DNA of 64,000 nt, taken from NCBI GenBank assembly GCA_021014325.1, contig CM037472.1:33132234-33196233 (forward strand). Direction: 5' to 3'. The stretch is from Plazaster borealis (Eukaryota > Echinodermata > Asteroidea > Forcipulatida > Labidiasteridae). Positions 38,070 through 64,000 of the stretch are shown here, piece by piece. The notes beneath the pieces are model-generated. The model saw only the letters and a program-made list of their open reading frames with translations. It was not told the DNA's origin and did no database searches. The position numbers and the translations under genes were made by a program. How positions within the stretch are numbered: position 1 is the first letter of the stretch; each line of letters starts with the position of its first letter.

Positions 38070-40522
38070 AGATAGGGCGCCCTCCATTGACAAATCTGCC
38101 GGGTTGGTTTGTGGGGTGTAAAACCACGCCCATTTTTACATTTATTTTTGTATTATTATTGTGTGGCAGGCCGTTGCTCAGAATGATGGTACAAAAATGT
38201 GTTTTTGTTGTTCTGTTGCACAAATTCTGATGTCATGCATGCAGGCAGATAGAAGTAAACTGTCAACACACTTGCCTTTGAGCACTTTTTTCTCTGAAGT
38301 TGGTTGATAATAATCTTATTAGTCAATTTAAATGTTTGACTGACAGCAAACACCCTCTGCATCTACTTATTGCAAAAAATAGATAGGTTAAACATTCTAA
38401 GTGGCGTAACCAAGGGGCGGGAGAGCCCCCCCCCCCCCCCAATAAAGAAAGAAAATAATGCACAAGTGAATGTCAAATTCAATACATTCAAAAGCATTCC
38501 CCACATTGTCTTTGCCCTCCGCATTCCTCCAATAGAAAATGTCTGGTGACCCGACTCCACTGATTCTTTCATACCCTGTGTCATCCATTTCTGTAGTTTT
38601 ATCAGATAACTTTTATTTTGTTTTCATATGTGTGCCACCAATAGACTCTTTTTTGTTATTTTAATGTGACTTTTTATTCTCGATCACTCTTTTTATTTTG
38701 TGTAATCACTTGTGTCAGTTTAATGTTTTTATTTTTTTGTTTGATGTAGCTTTTACTGCTGTACAATGGAAAACAAAATAGCACTCTGCACTTAAATGCT
38801 AAAAATGGAAGCTTAATACCCAGATCTCAGACAAACATGTCAAATTCCACGAACATAAGCAAAAGTACATGTCCAAGTTTGATGTTTACTCGTGTGTACT
38901 GACTATTTCTACTAGTTTGGTGCGCCGATGATACTGCGATCTCATAAATGGTGGAATGTTTACAGCCGTGTATTTTAAGCAAAAGTGTTGTCATTAGTGA
39001 GGAGTGCTATTTCAAAAAAAATTCACATGATGAATACATAAGTTTAATTGAATTTAAAAATAACAGCAAAGTGATCCAGATGTACTAATTACTGTGAAAT
39101 GTAATATTTATTGCTTGATGTACAAAAATAAATACAAAATTTAAGCATCAAAGACTTTCTTCATTACACAAAATCAGAGTTTTACAAAAATGTACTGAGC
39201 AGTCAAAGTTTCTAAAATATATTTCTTTACTAATATTTACAGTCTTGCTCATGTTATAAGAATTAAAATTAACAACAAATTTGTTTTAATCATAATTATT
39301 GATATAAAGTTTGCATTCATTTGTTTCTATGTGAACGTGCTTGAAAAGGCCTACTTAACTTTGAATTGCAATTTAAGATGATCAATAAAGTCTACCTTTG
39401 GAAAAAATACATTCACCATCCTAAACTTGAATATAATAAGGAGTTGCATTTTCTTTAAACAATCTTGAGTTAATGTAAAAGAAAAATGAACATTTCTTTT
39501 AAAATACTACCCAAACCACAGACATTTCACTGCCCTCTGATAAGGGGCACAAATCTGATGACCATGGGCATATGGGCACTCTATGGTTAAGGGGACAGAG
39601 GGGTTGAATTGCCCAACATTTTACACAGATAAAAACATAAGTACCAACTTCTAATACCAGGTAAAAAGTATTTTTTACTTTCTTTACCCAATTTTGTTTC
39701 TTGTTGCTGTGCCAGAATTGTCCCCACTGTTTTGCCCGAATTTGGGAGAGGGCAGTTACGACTCCATTTTTTTGTTACCGTCTGTAGCAGCTGGGCAGCG
39801 TAGAAACAATTGCTTAGATTTCTTAGACATTTTAAGCTGTTAATTATGAACATAAAAGAAAGTTTAAAAAGTTGATTAGCTTTAAGCTGAAAGCTCACTG
39901 ATGATTGTCCAGTTTATACCACTATACTCCCCAACTCTGTCTGAAATACTGTTGACTTTGAGAAAATATAGCATGGGTATACGACCCTGAAAATCACCTT
40001 ACTGCAAATGAAATAATCCTTACTTGAATTACACAAAATCCCTGACAACATGAAACCTATTTTCATTAGAAGGAGATCAACTAATCTGATACAATTTAAC
40101 AGGTTGGTTGGATGGTGTGTGAAAACAAGAGGAGGGGAATTCATTTATTCTTTAAAAAAAAGATATGTTATTCTTTTTAATTTAATTTACTTACAAACGA
40201 TTTGGCCATACCATGTTTTGTGCCTTGCCTTTTGGGGGGAAAATATCCATCAGGTACTTAAAATTCCCTGAAAAATATGTCAAATTCCTTAAATTTGCAT
40301 TACCCTAAAACAAAACAAAAACTCACGTGCCAGACAATTTAAATTGACTCTTCAGCCTCAGTCAGTAAATCCTGAGAAAGATGTTGCCCTCTTCTTACAA
40401 AATAGTTCCATGATTTATTAAGTAAATCTACTATACACTCATAGAACAAATTTTACATCTAACTTTTAAATACTCAAGAGGTAATGTGAAATACTCATAC
40501 GGACGTTTTACAAAAGTTGACA

Positions 40523-40894
40523 TTAAAGGCATCGTACACGTTTGGTAATTGTCAAAGACCAGTGTTCTTCCTTGGTGTATCCCAACACATGCATAAAATA
40601 ACAAGCCTGTGAAAATTTGGGCTCAACATCGAAGTTGCAAGAAAATGATGAAAGAAAAAACACCCTTGTTGTACAAATTTGTGTGCTTTCAGATACAGGA
40701 ATTAAAACTTCTTGCAAGAAGTTTTTATTATTTTAGTGAGAAATTACCTCTTTCTCAAAAACTACGTTACTTCAGAGGGAGTCGTTTCACACAATTTTGT
40801 TATACTATCAACAGCTCTCTGTTGCTCGTTACCAAGTCAGTTTTTATGCTAATATATATTTTGAGTAATTACCAAACATGTCTGATGCCTTTAA
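40523..40894 (+). mobile_element. TTAA-type MITE family A, copy 6
   Basis: TTAAAGGCATCGTACACG at the left and CATGTCTGATGCCTTTAA at the right, centre CTTCTTGCAAGAAG. Intergenic. Confidence 0.82.
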
Positions 40895-41496
40895 CGAGAG
40901 TGTGTGATAATCTGTTTGAAAGACTTCAAGATTGAGTGATTCTTTTGCATATTGTTTTAGGCCTAGCCTATTTTATACAGGATACCAGGAGGACATTTCA
41001 GCAAAAACTGTTGTTTAGCAAAGAGCTTTATGCTGAGAGGAAACAACACAAGACACAAGAACATAAATTATACAAGATTCTGTGTGGTAAACTGCAGTTT
41101 TCGTTAAGGGGTATTTGTTGTGCTTAAACAAGTTTATGCAATTGGAACCACATTATCAAATAAACAAATTGTTTAGCTACCTTTTCTACTTACAAAATCT
41201 TTACAAATACTTTTGCTATGGACCCAGGTAAAAGTCTGTCATATTTGTTTATGGTGATGTGTTATTAATCTTTAGCTAAATCAATTGGATATTATGACAC
41301 TGACATCATTCATCACAGGAATGGGAACCAGCCCATAGCGGATCACTGAAAATCAACAGGTTTTTTTATCTCATAAAAAAGAATTAATCATATAAATAGT
41401 GTGTAATGTTTGTAATAAGTAGAGCTGAAGTGGTGAGCTAAAGTTCTGGCTTTAGCGACATATAAAACAACTACTATAAATTGATTACTATAAACA

Positions 41497-41502
41497 TTTA
41501 TT
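41497..41502 (-). terminator. Polyadenylation signal of LRRC74-type gene
   Basis: AATAAA on the minus strand 92 nt after the stop codon, the expected spacing for a short 3' UTR. Confidence 0.6.
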
Positions 41503-41593
41503 TAGTTTCAAATGTTTTACTTTTAAATGAAATGATATATAAAAGTACATTGTCTTAAATGATGGAATCTTCCTTCAGATGTAACATCTTTTC

Positions 41594-60813
<19,220 letters not shown>

Positions 60814-61128
60814 GCTTCAATAAACTCCAACAGAACTCAGTATTCGTAATGGTAAAAAAAAACCGGTAAGAAAAGGGAGTCTGCAGTAAACACCAAGACA
60901 GAGCAATTACAACTGAAGAATGTATCCCCCTTAGATCCTGTTTGTTTTTACGGGTGGTGAATAGCTAGCAAGCCCGCTGCTCAAGGACATGAGCTGGTGA
61001 GTAAACTTCACAAAACCGTGTGAAGTCAAGCGTTTCACTTTCGAAGAATAAAGAGAACACAACGTGGCGACAACAACCGGGCAGTGACTCGTGTGCGTGT
61101 GAAATCCCTTTTGTTCCCCTAGCGTTGC

Positions 61129-61143
61129 GTTGTCATTGGTAAC
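61129..61143. promoter_or_regulatory. Candidate RFX X-box upstream of LRRC74-type gene
   Basis: GTTGTCATTGGTAAC: half-sites GTTGTC and GGTAAC with a 3-nt spacer, one base from the classical GTTGCCATGGTAAC-type palindrome. Lies about 316 bp upstream of the ATG. Confidence 0.45.
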
Positions 61144-61554
61144 GTCATTCTGGCGTAACAATTGGAATCCCTACAAATCATGCTGGCAATCCCTCAGACA
61201 AAAACGGTTAAAACCTTGCTCTATGGTTAAAACAAACATACAAGAAAAAGGAGAAAAAACAGTACACATTCATTTTCTTTTCAGACAAGATAATACATGG
61301 AGATGAAATAGTTGTAGTGAAAGAGAACATTACCGTTTCATTACTAGAGGGTCAGCATAATATTGCTTACGTCTATTCCTACCTCCATGGTTACACCGTC
61401 GTGTAACTTCAATCCAATGTTCCACCCACTGGGTGGTTGCAGCACTTATGTCCAACTATGAAACATCAAGTTGTCTGCGTTATCAAAGTTATTAAAAATT
61501 GCTCACACACTAATCTTTGATTATTTTCATTTAGAGCACCATTGTCTGAATATA

Positions 61555-61915
61555 AATTATATAAGTCATCCTGACGATGACTAGAGCAAGCTAGTCGAAA
61601 CGTTGAGACCAATCCAAGAACTGACTCCGCGGTAGTACAGTTAATTACGATCCTATAAGCTAAAGTAGTAGTCCCAGCCTATTTCTATACCTTCCGCCCA
61701 GGTAATAGTTAATAAACAGGACAGTTCTTTTCAGAACTGAGAAGTCTCCCGGACACCCGAACAATCTACTCCGCGGTAGTAGAATTAAGCAAGACAGTTC
61801 TCTAAGAACAAACTCTACCTGGCAAGTAGATACACACATGGTGTTACCGCAAACCAAATATATTGATACCTCACCATGCAATGCCTCAAATCCTATATAA
61901 ATTATATAGTCAGCA
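61555..61915 (-). repeat. Dispersed repeat, copy 2, with hammerhead-like motif
   Basis: 61640-61915 is the inverse of 21090-21330. Just before it, CTGACGA at 61571 is followed by a perfect 6-bp hairpin (GACTAG/CTAGTC) and GAAAC, as often seen near the ends of Penelope-like elements. Confidence 0.5.
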
Positions 61916-64000
61916 AAGCATCCCAATGGAAACATCTCACACCAACTCTTTTAAAGAAGACAAAGAAGAAATTTCCGTTTTAGACGTAGGCGGGAAACCC
62001 GAAATAGGGAAAACCCACGCAGTCAGGTAGGGACTGAAAACCCAATCCACACATGCAAGTGTTCGGTTCACATGGAAGAAAACCTCTGGGCCAACCCGAA
62101 TGCCTTTATTGTCTTAAAGGTTTTGAAATCATTGTTTAGGGTGGTGCCAATTCATACAACCAGTCTGTGAACATTCCACAGGTTACGATTTTAAGAAAAT
62201 ATTATCGAAAAATTGTTAATTTGTCAGGTTTTTAATCTGGCAATTATATAAATAAAATATGAGACTTTGGTGAACAATTTCTCAACATATGCCAGTGATT
62301 TAGACGGAAATATTCCCCAAGACAATACTTATTGGTACTGTAAGCTTAAAATATTAAACAAAAACTGTTTCTGATTAAAAATCAACTATTCTTTAAAAAA
62401 ATTAACAGAATTGTAGACACAAATACTTTTAGTGAACTTGGTAGGTAAACATAAGTTATATGAAGTTAACTCTCGGAACTTGTTAATTTATAATTTCTGG
62501 ATAATAACAAAAATTATTCCAGGAAAAAACAGAACCCTCCCTAGGTTTTTAATATGTTTAAACACAAAACTGATATTAGTATATTCTTCAGAAAAACAAA
62601 CAACAAACTTAAAAATTCATGACAAAAATATCTGAAATGATATTGAAACAAAGATGGAAGAGTCTAATGAGTTATTTTTAGAGCTTGTTTTTTAATAAAA
62701 TTTATAAGATAAATCAAATTTGTTGTTTTACAATTTTAATAATTGCTTATTTTTATTGCTAAATTACAAATAGTGTTTTAGGTATACAGCATTTAGAATA
62801 TGACATACTTTCTATCACAAACAAGTAAAAACTACGTACTGAAATTGAACAATTAACCCGATATATAATTAACATCATTAATGAAATATGCAGATGAAAT
62901 AAACCGTTTTAGGCACAGACAAGGAATCATTTGGTTCAAATGTAAAGAGCAATATAAAAATATTGAAAAATATTATTAGTAAAAAAATGTCTTTAGTCTC
63001 AATTAACATTTTTTCAAGTTCAATATTGTTTAATTTCCTTTTAAACATGTGGCATCTAGACATAGCAATACGTCAATAACAAAATAATGACAACTCAATA
63101 CATGTACAATAATATTACACACTGAAAATGAAACTAGTGTGAGAAGCATCAGTACAACACGTATATAGCGCCCTCTCTTGACCTAAAATATTGCATAATA
63201 ACTAGTTATTTTGCTTATAGGTTTTCCCGATAATAACTAGAAACGTCACGTTTTCTATTTCGCGCGAAATTGAAAGCTCCTTAATTAAAACAGTCCTTCA
63301 ATTTCAGTTAGTGTGCAAGCAATTGTTCTTTTGCTTTATGCAGTTGATAAAGATAACCATTCAATTTAACAATCCACTCAAAACAACATTTAAATTCGCA
63401 GGCTCAGCTTTTTATCAGAAGTCTCTAGTTGCGCCTAATCTGCTAAATCGAATGCTGATTTCGCATGGCTAAAAAGAATGACTAATAAGTTTAGTTAAAT
63501 ATCATGTTGTATCAATTCGCATGCCTCAAACTGAAATTGAATAATGGTTGCAACTAAACGGACAAAATCACTTTAATACAAATGCATGCAAGTGAAACAG
63601 CTTGCTTCCCCAAATTAGTTTTTTTTTTAAGACCTGTAACGCATTATTGCAACTTTTATCAGACACCACTATTTAAAATGAAATTTCTTAGTAAACAATT
63701 GCTTTCAGCGGACAATCCCTATTGCTACAAAAAAAAAAAGATAAACCACAAAACTGCCCCTTTTTTAATACAAATTAACAAAACTAAATACTAACAAACC
63801 ACATCAATTTTTTGACAGTTCAGCTGAGATTTTTTAGTAAAATTGTTTCAAACCAAACCCAAACTTATAAAAAATGAATGAATATATCTTTCAGGAAATT
63901 CTTTGGCCAGATTCTTGCCAACAAAAAACAACATGAATCCCCAAAATATCAAACAAAAGCATCCTCATAAAATAGACTAACTCATTACAATCCGCCCACT

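Larger units (their letters stand above)
37694..41496. other. Intergenic region between BBOF1 start and LRRC74 3' end
   Basis: Contains the BBOF1 promoter (X-box at 38056), a poly-C tract near 38429, a family A MITE (40523-40894) and a weak inverted family E copy near 39885. No other gene is recognisable. Short open frames here lack homology or splice support. Confidence 0.55.
60814..64000. other. Upstream region of LRRC74-type gene to window end
   Basis: Contains a candidate X-box (61129), a dispersed repeat (61555-61915) and AT-rich DNA from 62100 to 64000. No exon or RNA gene that I can support. A segment at 61965-62070 resembles 33177-33330 and is repetitive. Confidence 0.5.

Noticed and set aside
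61370..61395. Third X-box-like site (CCATGGTTAC context)
   Set aside because: The same phrase occurs at 60275-60295 within repetitive sequence, so it is probably part of a dispersed repeat and not a selected regulatory site.

Overview
The window is eukaryotic, intron-rich and AT-rich animal DNA. Three multi-exon genes can be read through GT/AG splice sites, and all three match well-defined deuterostome families. The introns and intergenic gaps are packed with short inverted-repeat transposons (MITEs), tRNA-derived SINEs, truncated LINE ends and minisatellites. The commonest MITE, with TTAAAGGCA-type ends, resembles a repeat I associate with starfish genomes, so an echinoderm, probably an asteroid, is the best guess. 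That assignment rests on recognition, not on a search.

Layout. (1) Plus strand, 813-23109: a 13-exon RPS6KC1-type gene encoding about 1378 aa, with a PX domain, an MIT domain and a split kinase-like domain whose DFG motif is lost. (2) Convergent to it, minus strand, 37693-27855: a 10-exon BBOF1 (CCDC176) gene encoding about 556 aa, a coiled-coil basal-body orientation factor. (3) Minus strand, 60813-41594: a 13-exon LRRC74A/B-type gene encoding about 670 aa, with ribonuclease-inhibitor-type leucine-rich repeats, two EF-hands with complete calcium-ligand patterns and a C-terminal extension I do not recognise. The stretches 1-812, 23110-27854, 37694-41593 and 60814-64000 contain no gene I can support.

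How they relate. BBOF1 works at ciliary basal bodies, and an RFX X-box palindrome lies about 360 bp upstream of its start codon. The LRRC74 gene has a looser X-box-like site about 320 bp upstream of its own, which suggests both may belong to a ciliary programme. RPS6KC1 is an endosomal PX/MIT protein with no obvious shared job. The linkage itself is informative. From memory, human 14q24.3 carries BBOF1, LRRC74A and RPS6KL1 (the RPS6KC1 paralogue), while RPS6KC1 sits at 1q32.3, so this window may preserve the arrangement that existed before the vertebrate genome duplications.

I did not find a new multi-gene system. The most interesting signals are the ancestral linkage, the pseudokinase architecture, the paired X-boxes, a MITE abutting a splice donor, inverted repeats flanking blocks of exons, an open retained-intron tail with 21-residue repeats, and several nested transposons whose target-site duplications can be read directly.
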